Shown: positions 44,613 to 56,732 of the stretch, piece by piece
How the letters are laid out: each line of letters begins with the position of its first letter
How positions within the stretch are numbered: the stretch's first letter is position 1
Assembly (NCBI GenBank): GCA_948474755.1
Contig: CAOLHI010001010.1
Location: 1 to 64,000 of the forward strand
Reading direction: 5' to 3'
DNA length: 64,000 nt
Source of the DNA: Ctenosaura bakeri
Taxonomy: Eukaryota; Chordata; Lepidosauria; Squamata; Iguanidae
Notes under the pieces: generated by a model
Told to the model about the DNA's origin: nothing
Databases searched by the model: none
What the model saw: only the letters and a program-made list of their open reading frames with translations
Position numbers and translations under genes: made by a program

Positions 44613-45914
44613 CTTGTTGTATAAAATCTCAGCCTTATATATCTGCACCTATACAGCAAAGTGCCACCTCCTCTCCTGTCTACTCTTGTCTGTCTACTCC
44701 TAGCAATCAATATGGGGCTCCAGTGTAGCATTGCTACCTCTTCCATTCCAAAGTTGCAGCCTGAATCCAATTGCTAGTCCCAACAAGATTAAACCTACTG
44801 AATCAATTATTAAATGACAAACCAACACTAAAGTAAAGTCCACTGAGTCAGTGAGTCTGCTCTAGTTGGGATTAGTAATTGGATTTAGGCTGAGATACTT
44901 TCTGCTACATGCACAAGCAGTTTGTTTCAATCTATTTATTATTTATATATTTAATATAAAAGTAAAGAACTCTACTCTTTAACCTTGTGGAACCACCCCA
45001 GCAATTTAAAATCCAGTCTCTCATTGCCATCAGGAGTGAACATTGTTATTGTAGTAGCAAGTATCTTCGTAGATGTGTAAATTTAGACAACAAACAATTA
45101 AGTGGATTTTTCTCTGCTGTTGTTTGTATAAACCTTCTGATTTCTTATGTGTAATCATCTTCCTTGGTGATCTTCTTGCTAAACTGGAGTGTCTTACTCT
45201 TCTAAAGCTTTAATCCAGTGTCATAAACTTTATCACAATGGCAGGGATAACTTGAAGAATTCCCAGATAATAATCCTTTATAGCACAAGCTTTGAATAGT
45301 CAGCAAATGCCATTGAAGCAGCTACCTGTATATAAGGTTTCACGTTCCCTGATCCTTTTGTGGATTGTAGATTGTTATTTGTGTGTTCAGATCTATCCAT
45401 GTTTTAACTAGGGTTTTGAGATCTCAAATGTGATGAGTATATGACAGATGGTCAGGACAGATTGACCTGTCGTGCACGTAATTCTAAATTGTAATATAAA
45501 TTTATATGTTTTTGCTTTAAGCTCATGTGATTCCGATCACCTTTCCTCTGATATTATGCATAAAAGGGAGAAATTTGCTTTTCTGGCTTCCATTTTTAGT
45601 GAGTGAGATTTTTCTTTATGATTTGGCTAAAAACTGTGGTTAGTATGTCAACTATGTATAACTAACAAACCAGGATCAACCCTTTAACATAACTAGTTTA
45701 TGATTTTTGTAATCTCCTGGACTTTTTAGAATCTATTTTGTCTGATGGTTTTGTGTGTGTGTGTGTGTGTTTCCTTTTTAAAAGCTATTATTCTTGTGAT
45801 GTTAGCTGCTGTGAGTGCACTAGCAGTAGGATATAAAATTAAAATTGAAATAATTTTTAAAAGTGAAATTTTCCTTGTTTTAATATATAACTATCATGGA
45901 CTGTTTGCATAGTA
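44613..45914. other. ITPRIP intron 1, unassigned
   Basis: AT-rich, with a short GT repeat near 45755. No gene or transposon recognised. Confidence 0.35.
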
Positions 45915-46310
45915 TAGTTCTCCCTCCACATTCATGGGTTTGGCACTGGCATATTTGATCATTTGTGGTGTGGCTTGCCTCTCCCCATTCTCCCTCCATT
46001 CCCTACTGGAGTGAGAAAATCTTGTCGCCACACTCTCCTCCCCCCTGCTGCATGAGCCATGGTGCCCACTGTGGGTGGGAGAGTGAAGTGGCGGGGCCAC
46101 CTCCTCCGCCCAGCTCCCTATCCAGACAGCTGCTGGAGCAATGGTGCCCGGGGCGGGTGGCAGAGCGAAGAGGAGAGGGCAGTCTCACCCTCCCTGCTCT
46201 GCTCCCCATGCTTGTGGGCACAATTGTGCCTTGGCAGGAGGCAGAGTGAAGAGGGGAGGGCAATATCACCCTCCCCACTCTGCTCCCCGTCCGCTGTGGG
46301 TGCAATAGGA
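45915..46310 (-). mobile_element. Family C element containing an 82-bp tandem repeat
   Basis: Starts TAGTTCTCCCTCCACATTCA then GGGTTTGGCACTGGC, the reverse of the right end of other family C copies. From 46061 it becomes a GC-rich tandem array with period 82: units start at 46061, 46143 and 46225 with GTGCC, each followed by a GAG(A/C)G(T/C)GAAG block. ORFs on both strands are composition artefacts. Confidence 0.6.
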
Positions 46311-46333
46311 ATGCAGCTTTCCCTTCTTATTCT

Positions 46334-46480
46334 TAGAATCATAGAGCTGGAAGAGACCACAAGGTCTATCAAGTTCTTTGTAGAACCCCCCTCCCTTCTC
46401 ATAAAGGACAGTAGTCTGCACTCCTGTCCATGGAAGCTCTTCACACAGTAGTAACAGTTGGTGGCATCAATGTCATTCAG
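46334..46480 (-). mobile_element. CR1 LINE 3' end, reverse orientation, diverged
   Basis: AGAATCATAGAGCTGGAAGA followed by GACCACAAGG is the CR1 3' terminus reversed; the rest is decayed. Confidence 0.6.
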
Positions 46481-46564
46481 CTGTGGATTCACTTTGGTTT
46501 AAGGTTCAACTCCTTGGATAGCTTGGACAAAGACTTAGAAAGACTTCACCACCTTGCTGAAAGG

Positions 46565-46905
46565 GATGGAAAGAATATTTTAAAAATGGTAAAAAGAAAC
46601 CCCCATATTTCTTGGAAGAAATCCTGAAGAATCCTGGATTGCTGAGAGTCTTTGGAACTTAAACCCTACCCAAAATTTGCATGTGGTTGTTATGCATGTG
46701 ACAGCATTTTCTTCACAGAAAATAACATTTCTGCACACACACACACGCACGTGCATGCACACACACAAACAATTTAATGCAAGTAAGATAGCATTACTGA
46801 AAGTAAATAGTATTTTCTACACAGGAAACAAAACCTTTCTGCACAGAAATACAATTTTCTGTGCAGAAATTTTTGCATTCATCTTCCTGCAAGAAGTCTC
46901 CAACT
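46565..46905 (+). repeat. Dispersed repeat with TTTCTGTGCAGAAA-like units (copy 2)
   Basis: Starts GATGGAAAGAATATTTTAAA and contains GTGGTTGTTATGCATGTGAC, a CA microsatellite (46736-46768) and several TTTTCTGTGCAGAAA variants. Same order and strand as 3187-3523. Confidence 0.5.
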
Positions 46906-46915
46906 TATGAAATGA

Positions 46916-49415
46916 CGTGGGGCACAGGGGCCACATTTTTGATGTGACAAGAAGGTACTGCACTATGAGCCCAAATTCTTCTTTCTAGACATGTTTCTGT
47001 TTGTATGGTTTTGCCTTCCTACAAATGCTGCCCTTCCAAAAGTGATCAGCTTCCATTGACTTTGTTGGAAACTTTGTGGATGTTAACAAAAAACTGGGGA
47101 GAAAGGAACACTTGCCTTCAATTCTTACAGTTGCAAACAAACCTTAAAGGTGTTCTTCCCTCCCCCTTCCATTTTGTAGTATAGCGGCAGAGGGAAAGCG
47201 CTGGAATCACTATGTAACAGAAGCCAGGTAAACCCTCCCTGAGGGCCTGAGCGCAAAGCTATTCTTCTGCCTCCTTTTTCTCCTTTCAATGCACAGCACA
47301 AAATTTTATTAGATATGCAAAGTATGGTGTGTTGATGATTCCTTGTTCTAACTGATGCTGTTAGCCATCTGGCATGCAAGGGTAGGGTGGGAAAGCATTT
47401 ATAAATATTAATCAAGTTTTTTGTGTTTTGCCAGGGCTGGGATTATGGGTGTAACACATCTAATCTCCCACATACAAGAAGGGCAACCACACCTTTTGCC
47501 TCTGAGGTGTGTGCTGGTGAAGCACTAAGGCACCAGTATCACTTCTCATCAAAACAGCAGGTCTCTTGAGATGTGGAGTGTTCTTGTTCAGGTTGCTAGG
47601 CTAGGCATCCATGCCCTCTTTCAAGGTGCTCTATTCTCCTTCTTCTTAGTTCTCCCCCTTCCACCAACACACACATTCATGTAGTATTCTGTAGCCACTG
47701 AGCATGCTTGTTACTAATTGAGCTGTCTGTAGAAGAGAGGTTCCCCTAATGAGTGCATCCTGTTCCCTGCTTGCTCTCAAATATCTTCTCTGCTCACTTT
47801 CATGTCAGAGGGGCCTTTAGTTCACTTTGCAAGACCAAAGCCCAGTTGCTGGCACCCTGCCATATGCTATATTTGAATCTCAAAACATGCACACTGTTTC
47901 TATTTTAAAAATGCAGAGCCAAGAAAAGGAAACCATGTAACTTCCTGAAGATTTCTTGTGAACAAACGAGAGCACTGACTTGGAAGGTTTGTTGTTGTAT
48001 GCCTTCAGGTCGTTTTATTCCTGACTTTATTTTTAAACAACCTCAGCAGACTTGAGGCTTGAAGAATAATTGGTTTCACTTGTGTTAAATATGATATAAT
48101 TAAATATGTATCTGGATTCATTCTAACTGATGTATAACCTCAAATAATAAACAGCTTTCTGTTCCAGACTGTTTATGGTACCTTCCTTCTTTTCTGACTT
48201 TCGTCAAAGCAAAAAATAACTAATTGTCTTGGCTTTTCCTTGTATGGTCAATGTTTGGTGAAGCAGGGTATGGCATCTGAGAGGGAAGATATATGAAGGC
48301 TCTGGTGTTTAAATGGTGTGTCAGGACCCTTTAATGTGTTGGTGCTAGCCCGGGGTGGGGGCAGAGCTAAGAAGAGTTATTTGTGGAGTGCATATCCCAG
48401 AATCCCCCAGCCAGCACAGCCTATCCATGCTGGCTTCAAGATTTGGGAAATTGTAATTCAAAAGTAACTTTTCCAAGCATTGCATGGGAGTGGGATGCAT
48501 CTGGCCTTCTAATTCAGGAAAGAAAATACTTTGGCACTAAAGAATTGGCTCTGCCATTAGTGATATAACTGCTGGGTGATGGTAGTGGTGGAAATTCCCC
48601 AGCCATTTCTCCTGAGCCCTAAGCTGTCGGTCAAAGCTCTGTGTGCCGTATGACTCCTCGTGCACCCATTAAAACTGTCTGGCTTCCCTCAGTTGTGGTG
48701 ACTAATACCGAAGTAAAATGAAACTGCCAGTCTGGATGGCTTTTGTACATGACACTGGCGGAGAGTGAGAACTGTATTTCATTTTGTGTCAGGCAGTTTT
48801 TGGCTGGCTCTGGTTCCAGTGTAATTGATTTGCTGTCCAAAATCTTCAAATGTTTTGGACTACCATTGCCACTAATCCTCACCAACATTGGAATGGTTAT
48901 ACTTGGTAATAATTCACTTTTCTGCTTATTCAACACATGCAGTGCCCTTACTCTGATCCATGCAGTGGCTTTCCTCCTCCATTTCATACAAGTATCTTTT
49001 CTATTTTTAAAGCCTTTTACTGGCTGGTGTCATGCTTTTCTGCCATTCATTCTTGATATGCCTTTACCCTGTGACCTTCATGCCTTTCTACTCTGGCATC
49101 CAAATGCCTTCTACTTTTTCAAGTAACCATCCATTCTTTCTGGCTCCCCATTATGCTTCAAGCCACTTCTGAGAACATCTGTGTCATGTTTCCTTGACCT
49201 CTCATCCTTCCTAATCCAAAAAACCTTTTGTGTAATTCCTTTCCCCTAGTTTCTTCCCCAAAACAGCATAATACTGCTTAAATACACATAACTGCATTTG
49301 ATCATACAGATTTCTTGTTAGCCCTCTTCTTTGACATTTCTTTCCCCTCTTGTTACATGAAAACAAACATTATGTAGTTCTTGGTCAGTTTACTTGTAGC
49401 ATACGAGATGTTGTA
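46916..49415. other. ITPRIP intron 1, mostly unassigned
   Basis: A diverged DNA-element fragment at about 48365-48480 (CATATCCCAGAATCCCCCAG, AAAGTAACTTTTCCAAGC) is present. ORFs at 48631-49126 on both strands have no recognisable domain. Confidence 0.35.
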
Positions 49416-49530
49416 AGGCTGTATTTCAGAGGAAGGAACTGTTAAAACACTTCTGTGTATTCCTTACCTATGAAATTCATGGGGTCACTATAAGTTGACA
49501 GGTGACTTGAAGGCACATACACATTCTGTT
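49416..49530 (+). mobile_element. 5S-type SINE, 5'-truncated
   Basis: GTAAGGCTGTATTTCAGAGG, TATTCCTTACCTATGAAATTC and CAGGTGACTTGAAGGCACAT match the body and tail of the 5S-headed SINE at 3524-4012. The 5S head is lost except for its last bases. Confidence 0.7.
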
Positions 49531-49615
49531 AAACACCATGTAGTGCACTGCATGTACACTTAATTTTATGATTCATCAAGAAGAGCACATCTCAGGAGTC
49601 CCTGCAACCAGTATA

Positions 49616-49945
49616 CAGTGGACCCTTGGTGTCTGCTGGAGTTTGGTTCCAGACCCCCTGTAGATACCAAAATCCATGGATGTTTATGTCCTGTTGTATA
49701 CACTGGCATAGTAAAATGGCATTCCTTATATAAAATGGTGAACAATTCAAACAAGTGCCAAAGATTGCCTGGGAATCTGTGAAATGGCAGGAGGCTACAG
49801 CAGTGTATTCCTACTTAGCAACATAGCACTCAGTGTGCAGCAAAATTAAGGGTTGCTTTTGGGACATTATTTATTTTCAGATATTTTTGAGCCATGGTTG
49901 ATTGAATCTGTGGGTACAGAATCCATAGATATGGAAGGCTGAGCG
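49616..49945. mobile_element. Tigger/MER2-like Tc1/mariner element
   Basis: Left CAGTGGACCCTTGGTGTCTG and right GATATGGAAGGCTGAGCG are inverted, each flanked by TA. Interior includes GGTTCCAGACCCCCTGTAGA and TTGAATCTGTGGGTACAGAA, hallmarks of this group. Non-autonomous. Confidence 0.75.
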
Positions 49946-50389
49946 TATCTGGTTTTCCTGCCTGTTCAGAGATGCAAAAGCAGATAGCTCTAGCCTCTGC
50001 AAGGCCATTTTCATGGGTGATGGGCTGATTTTGAAATGTTTGGAAGGAAGAAAGAGCAATGTGACACCACACAGAAGCTCTAGGTAGAAGTATGAAGCTT
50101 AAAGTGGTGCCAAACAGAATAGGTGCTAGTTTTCCATCTGGTGCTTTCTAAGTTGTATGTTGTATACCAGTGGAACTTTATAAAAATTATAGTATACTTC
50201 CTTTTGTTCACAGCATGGCATGGTTATGATTTCACTTTTAGAGTACCTGCTTGTGATGTTTTGTTTCCCATCTGGAGAAGTATGTTATTGTAAAAATTGC
50301 TGCCATGTGAATTTCCACCACTGGACATTCTGATAAGATGGCTTAGGTCCAGACTGTCTGAAAATCTTAATTCCCCATAGGAACCTGTA

Positions 50390-50825
50390 TGAGTTTTATG
50401 ACCTTTGGGAAAGGAGTTTCTCTCAGTCCCATTTCCATCATAGGCTCATTTGGTGAGGACCGTGGGAAAGAGCCTTCTCGGAGGCTGCTCCTAGGCTGTG
50501 GAACTAGGAGCTTAAGGGAGGCTCCTTGGCCTCCTCTTTGCTCTCTTTTTGCCAGCAGTCACAGAACTTTTTATTTAAATAGGGCTTCAGATTTTAACTG
50601 GTTGAAGGACAGAAGGCTGTTGTCTAGTGGGTGTGCTGTATTTTCCCCCAGTCCGTTTTGAATGTATTTTTAGTGGTTCTAAATTGATGTTTTAAATTGT
50701 TTGGTTGTTTACTGCTTTTTAAAGCTTTTGTATTATATATTGTTTTAGCTGCTTTGTTTTAACTTTTTTTGTCAGCTGCTTTGGGTCCCACATTGGGAGC
50801 AAGGCAGGATATAATCTTAGATTAT
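50390..50825 (+). mobile_element. L2/CR1-like LINE 3' end
   Basis: The C-terminal end of ORF2 survives as DRGKEPSRRLLLGCGTRSL followed by REAPWPPLCSLF; the 3' UTR runs to TTTGGGTCCCACATTGGGAG and GGCAGGATATAATC. 5' truncated, plus orientation. Confidence 0.65.
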
Positions 50826-52844
50826 TACACTCTCAAGTCAAAGTGGACAGTTTATGACTGTCCAGGTATGTTGGGCTGCCACTTCTACCAACTCTCACTG
50901 TTGCCAGTCTTGAGTAGAACTGATAGAATGTGGATTCATTCAACATCTGGAGACCCACAGATTTACCATCTCTGGTGCAGGAAAGCAGGAATGGAAAAAA
51001 AGTACCAGCTTCATAATGGCTGGAGTACTTCAGGAATACTTACAGGACTGTAAGGTATTTGTTACTACTAATCTTCAGTTTTAAGGACTTGTTATCTATA
51101 TTGTTGGACTACAGTTCCCAGCAGCCCTCACCAGCATAGCCTGCAGTATAGAATGCTGGGAGTTTCAATCCAACCAAATCTGGAAGGCTGCATGACTCTC
51201 ACCTCAGTCTATAATGATAGGTCATTAACCAGATAGGTGTGCTCCTCTTTAATGAGGAGGACAGGATATCTCCTAGAAAATGCAGGGAGAAATGGAAGAA
51301 AGATTGCCCTTTCACTTTGCTCTTCACAGATCTGTTGCAGGCCTTGTGCTTAGCATTATATATATCTGATGCTACATTTGAGAATATTTCTTTCCAGTAC
51401 CACCATTGGAAAGAAGGAAGTGGCAAGGTAAATTATTTCCTTATTTACACAGTAAAACTAAAGCAGCTCCAGAATCCTGATACATTCTTTGCGAAGAGGA
51501 GATTGGGCCACTTTAGAGTTGCTTATATCTCTCATTGCTGTATGTGCCCAGTATAATAAATTAAGATTTTTCACAAGGGAATTACCATCTACCTAGATAT
51601 GTCTCCTCAAAGCTAAGTTGAATTCAAGAGGACTTATTCCTAGGTCAACAGGCATAGGATTTCATCCTGAACCACACATACCATCTAAAGTATCCCAAGG
51701 GAAACAGCAGGAAACTACTACTCAACTTTTCAAATAACACCTGACTAATACAGGCCTCAACAACAATAGGGGCAAATCCCATGGAGCACCTAACAACAAA
51801 ACTATAGGCTAAGGACACATAAAGAATTTTGTATTTGATATTCACAGCCACTTTCTTTAAATAGAAGCCCTTTCTCAGAACTTGAAAGGAACTAGAACAA
51901 ATAAAAACTAATTAAATGTTTTGGGGGTGACTAATGTATAATTAAATTATATTACAATTTTAATTTGATGTGGGAAAAGTTGAATTTTTGTAGCATAACT
52001 AAGTCTATTTTATTTTAATTTTGAGATCACTTTTTACAACAGGCCAACAACTCATTGGTGAGTGTGGATTTTTGTGATTTAGTGATATTGTTTTCTTTTA
52101 AAGTGGTTTTTAGTTACCTCTGGGGAGAAGACAATAGTAGCTTTTTAAAATAACTGGTTTAGGAGCTTTGTAACTAATTAGTTTTAAAGATAATTTTCTG
52201 CGTAGCTTTTGCTAACTTTCTGATTGAGCTCTTCCTACGCAGGCATATATGCTGGCTTAAATAAATATATGCCAGTACACCATTTGATGCCCCTTCATTT
52301 GAGGTCAGAGGGTGGAAGATGGACAGGGGAAACTAATGCAGTAGAAGAGGCAATGGGAGATTTTTGGTTGTTGCTGGAGCACTTGGATTGATCACTGAGA
52401 GGTATTTTCGGCAAGAAATCGGCATGAAGTTCTGAACCATCACAGGTGCTGAGAGCAATCAGTCATGTAGCTGAGACCACAGTAGGTCATGGTAGGGCAC
52501 ATATTTTCCATGTAGAACGGCCTCAGGTTCAAGCCCTGGCAACTCCAGTTAAAGCAGAAGTGGACATCTGTGGCCTTCCAGATGTTGTTTGTCATGATGC
52601 ACCTGAAGACAAGAAAATGGAAGGCCTGGGTAACAAACAAACAAAGCTTTTATACTTCTAGGAAATTTATCTTTTCTACCGTTCATTGGCTTAAAACGCT
52701 TCTTCAGCAGAGGATAAGGTGGTGAAGCAACTGCCTCGCTATCCCACCCCCTTACTGGTGTTTTGCTGATTAAGCTCTAGGCAGTTGGTCAGTATGTGAC
52801 TGCTTTATCAGTGTAAGCACCTTCCAAGAAACTCTAAGGCAGAG
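50826..52844. other. ITPRIP intron 1, mostly unassigned
   Basis: Contains a short hAT-like element at about 51100-51200 (TTGGACTACAGTTCCCAGCA and TGGGAGTTTCAATCCAACC). Otherwise nothing recognised. Confidence 0.4.
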
Positions 52845-52990
52845 CTTCAAGATAGAGCACAATGGGCTCAGTTGGTTTCTTATCTCACTTTTGACCTGCA
52901 TCTCCCATCAACTCTAGCCAGTAGAGCCAGTGAGAGTTACAGTCCAAAACCATCTTGACATCTAACCTGTTGCCCATCTCTGAGTTCAAG
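52845..52990. mobile_element. hAT-like short element, diverged
   Basis: GACCTGCATCTCCCATCAAC, AGTTACAGTCCAAAACC and CTGTTGCCCATCTCTG fit the same family as 44476-44612. Borders uncertain. Confidence 0.4.
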
Positions 52991-54289
52991 GATCAGATAA
53001 CGGGTGACAAGAAAGAGGCCCATTATTGCTTCCTGGCAGTAAAAAAGAGTGTTGGGCTAAACAGAAAAATAGTCTTACCTAGTATTAGGTAACTACTTAT
53101 TGCATAGATTTTAATTGGTGTTAAGTAGCTAGATAAATTTATAAGGGGAATATATGGCACTTTACAGTAGGCTATCACTGGAAAGGAAGTAATTTCTCTG
53201 CCAAGGTAACACATCTGTATATAACACAATTACAAGACTTTTTTCCCCTCTCCTACTATACCCTGCTGTTGTTGCCATAGAAACTAACTGCAACATGGGA
53301 GGACAGGAGAAGGTGGTAACTGGCAAGGTGTAGTGGGCAGTACTTTGAATATCTTAACATGGCAAAGGGCAGGGAGGATACATACTAAAAGGTGAGATTG
53401 GATTAATCACCAGGCTACATATGCTGTGTGAATTCTGGCCCTGTGTGATGGTTAAAATGTGCCTCTCTTCTCTTCTGGGTGGCAGGGAGAACAAATTTCC
53501 TTTTCTCTGGACTGTGAAGTAACAGTTAAACTCCCTGCTTTGAGAAAAGTTTCAAATACTGATTATCTCAATTACTAAATGAGCAAAATGGTTTCGCATA
53601 TTGTACTGCACTTGGACAGATGAGACATCTGCATCTGTACAGTTGCCTTAATGCACAAGCTGTGTAGATAATATGTGAAGAGATGAATACTGTAAAACAG
53701 CTTTTATGGCATCCTTGATCACTAGAAAATTGGCAGGAATACCAGCTTAAAAGAACATAGCTTTGTTTAACCTCTTTGTAGCGGACCCACTTCTCACATG
53801 GTGCACATTTACATAGGCCTGGAGGAGAAGCTGGTTGCATGTCCGTCTGCAAGAAAGATTGAAGCTGGTGGCAGAGCCCACAGTGGAAATGTCAGTATAA
53901 TGTTCTCACACATTACATTATACTTTTGTTTTAAGAAAGAGAAGAGATCATTAAAAAACTTCATTTGGTGCTAAAGTGGAAACTGAAATATGAGTTCTTT
54001 TGTCATATGTGCCTTGTGCCCTTTGTACAAATAAAAAAGATGTATCACCTTGCTTGGTCCAGAAACCCACACTATAGCTCACGACCAACCTTTTCGTTCC
54101 CCTATTCAGTTCTATAGAATAAAGGAGCATCAAAAATTTATCACTGGTTGCTTTGCTCCTTAGATGATGTTCTATAGGAACATGCTGTTACAAAAAATGA
54201 CATGCAAATAGTCCTAATCAAACTGAATTCAGAAGCACCTAACCTTATAGCCAACTAGAACGTCTTTTTTGTTTTTATAAAAAGTTAAG
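52991..54289. other. ITPRIP intron 1, unassigned
   Basis: No exon, RNA gene or clear repeat seen. Confidence 0.35.
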
Positions 54290-54402
54290 ATGTTCCTGAT
54301 GGAGGTTCTTAAACAGAGTTTGGATGACCATTTGGGGGAATTGCCTTTAGGTGTATATTCCTAGATGGCCCTTATGGTCCTTTCAGCTCTATGATTCTAT
54401 AT
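54290..54402 (+). mobile_element. CR1 LINE 3' end
   Basis: GGAGGTTCTTAAACAGAGTT, TGGATGACCATTTGGG, CTAGATGGCCCTTATGGTCC and CTATGATTCTATA are the CR1 3' terminus in plus orientation. Confidence 0.85.
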
Positions 54403-55148
54403 TCCTCATTGATTGAGTGGCATCGTTATAAAAGAAGTGCAGCTTCTTTCATGTTAAAGTACTTAATTAGACACAATTGTTTAATGGATTTATTGTCAGA
54501 TACAAAAATGTACCAGACTTAAGTAGAGGACCAGTCCAGAGGGATTTAACAGCAAGTAAGAGTGGGTTCACATATGCAGTATTGGTCATCCTGGTGACTA
54601 CAGCATCCATTTTTAATTTCCACATAAGTATGAGTCACTACAAATAGAAGTTTTATACCATTGTAAACACCAGTTCATAAACTGAGCTGCCAGGGCTGTA
54701 AAAAGATAGGCTTGTATTCATCTTGTTTATTCATTCATTTATTTATTTTTACAGAAATGCTATTTATCGTATTTGGTGCCAACAACAGAAGATCTTTATA
54801 TGCCTTTCCTGAATCTCTTTAATTCTTTATTTCACTGGGGTTTTTTTTTAAAGCTGTGTTCTTGTAGCCAATATTATGTTCTTTATATTTGTTTCTGCCT
54901 CCCACAGCTGCAGTTTCTTCTGCTTAGGAGTGCTTTTGCATCAGTCTTATTTTGGAATGTGAACAGCCTATAATGGTGCTGGAGATGCTTCCAAATGAGG
55001 CATTTGTTGTACAATTGCTGTGTGTCATTTTTACTAGGGGACCACACTGCATCTCTCCCTGGCAATTGGGTGTTTTCCCACTGCTTCTTTGATTTTTTTC
55101 TTCTTCTTCTCCCCCTCCCCAAACATACACTGATAAGTAGCTCTAAGA
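54403..55148. other. ITPRIP intron 1, unassigned
   Basis: AT-rich sequence with a pyrimidine-rich stretch near 55085-55120. Nothing identified. Confidence 0.35.
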
Positions 55149-55942
55149 CAGGGATGTCAAACTCAATTTCATCTTGGGTCATATCAGCATTAAGGTTGCC
55201 CTCAAAGGGCCTGTTGTATCTATAAGACTATATAAATGTGTCTGCTCTTTTATCATATTAAATAATTGCCTCTGCATTTGATTATTACTGGTTTTAGTAA
55301 CAACTAGCTCTGAAACTAGAAGTCTAGGGAAAATAATGGCAAGCAGATATTCAAGTGTACAACTATTGTACAATTTATTGAAAAATGAGTTTTGAAAACA
55401 GAAAGTTATTTTTTTAATCATCAGACAAATTACCAAGCACTGTCTGTTACATTAACGTTGTTTAACTTTTTGGTCGCAGTTGAGACCCTCTCTGTGCCTC
55501 TTTCAGCCTCCAGACCCTCTCTGTGCCTCTTTTGCTTCCCCCCTCCCCGTGGCTCTTTCTGCCCCCCTTCCCCTCTCTGTACCTGGTGAGCCCGATCCCC
55601 ACATTGTGAGCTCCCAGCTGCCTGTATTCTGAAGAGGGACCCAGGAGCCAGCACTTGTGATCTACTTCTACTTCTGACCGTTTCTCTGTCAAACTTTTGC
55701 GAGCTGTGTGGAGCATTACCAAGTTACCCACAGCGATGTTCTGATGGTGAGACTTGGACAGAGGAGCAGTCAGAAGTAGATTGTGAGTGCTGGCTGCTGG
55801 GCCCCTCTTCAGAATACCAGCAGCCAGGGGCCCGCAATGTGGGGATTGGGCTCGCCAGGCTGGGGAAGTGCTCAGCTGCAGGAAAGGTGTGAGGGCCAGG
55901 TGGGCCAGATTCGGCTTGTGGGCCTTGTGTTTGGCACATGTG
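55149..55942. mobile_element. hAT-Charlie-like element with internal palindrome
   Basis: Left end CAGGGATGTCAAACTCA and reverse-complemented right end CACATGTGCCAAACACA, flanked by exact CTCTAAGA on both sides (55141-55148, 55943-55950). Inside are a tandem 29-bp pyrimidine-rich unit (GACCCTCTCTGTGCCTC, near 55484 and 55512) and an inverted repeat with arms of about 95 bp (about 55585-55680 and 55760-55860). No transposase. It ends about 780 bases before the ITPRIP coding exon. Confidence 0.88.
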
Positions 55943-55950
55943 CTCTAAGA

Positions 55951-56718
55951 GCTTCCCATCTGCTAGATTCTTAACCTGCAGAATTTATATCTTGAGGGCA
56001 TCCAAAACATATATCTATTTAAGCTTATTTCTTCTTTGAAATGTAAATAATAATTCTGGCTGTCTCAGGCAGGGTAATCAAATTTGCAATGCAGAAGCTG
56101 AACAATAACCAGCCCCAAGCCCTCTCAACCCACACACAGAAACTAAATAAACTTAGTTTTCTTTGTAAAGCATAAGTAATTAGCTTTACTTAGAAATTAC
56201 TTGTGCATAATAAACACATGTTGTAATGGAGGACAGAGAGCAAAGAAGAAAAAATGGCTGCAGGTTACATTGATCCAGGAAGAGTATGGATGAGATAAAG
56301 CAAACAGGAAGTCTGCAAAACATACAAACTAGCAATTAGTGAATATATTCATGCATAGATTTCTAACACTTACTATGTGGGTTGATAGGCCATGCAACTA
56401 AAGGGATAATACATTCTAACAGTACAACAGACTATTCAGGCAAAACCTGTAATGCAGGTATTAATAAGCAAGCAGGCAGGCATCTTATACACCCACACTT
56501 TACTACTGCAGCTTGCAGTTACCTGCTATCAGAAAACATGGCCCTGGAATATACTGATCCTTAAATAATATCTTCTTAGGAAAACATCAGTGCTTCTTGT
56601 GTCTGGAAGTTCACAGATGTTTCTAGAATTAGAAAATACTTCTTCTACCATGCCAAAAAATGTGCTTCATTTCCTTATGTCTATGTCCTGACTGTGTTTC
56701 TCTCTTTCTTTCTCACAG
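55951..56718. other. ITPRIP: ITPRIP intron 1, 3' end
   Basis: No repeat recognised. It ends in a long pyrimidine tract (about 56696-56714) and the acceptor CTCACAG, AG at 56717-56718. Confidence 0.6.
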
Positions 56719-56732
56719 GAAAGATCTTTGCC

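Noticed and set aside
48631..49126. ORFs of 118 and 127 codons on opposite strands
   Set aside because: No recognised domain, no splice context and no matching neighbour; likely chance.
56694..56732. Start of ITPRIP upstream of 56733
   Set aside because: The first codon there is GTG, and this stretch contains the pyrimidine tract and acceptor AG; translation starts at the ATG at 56733.
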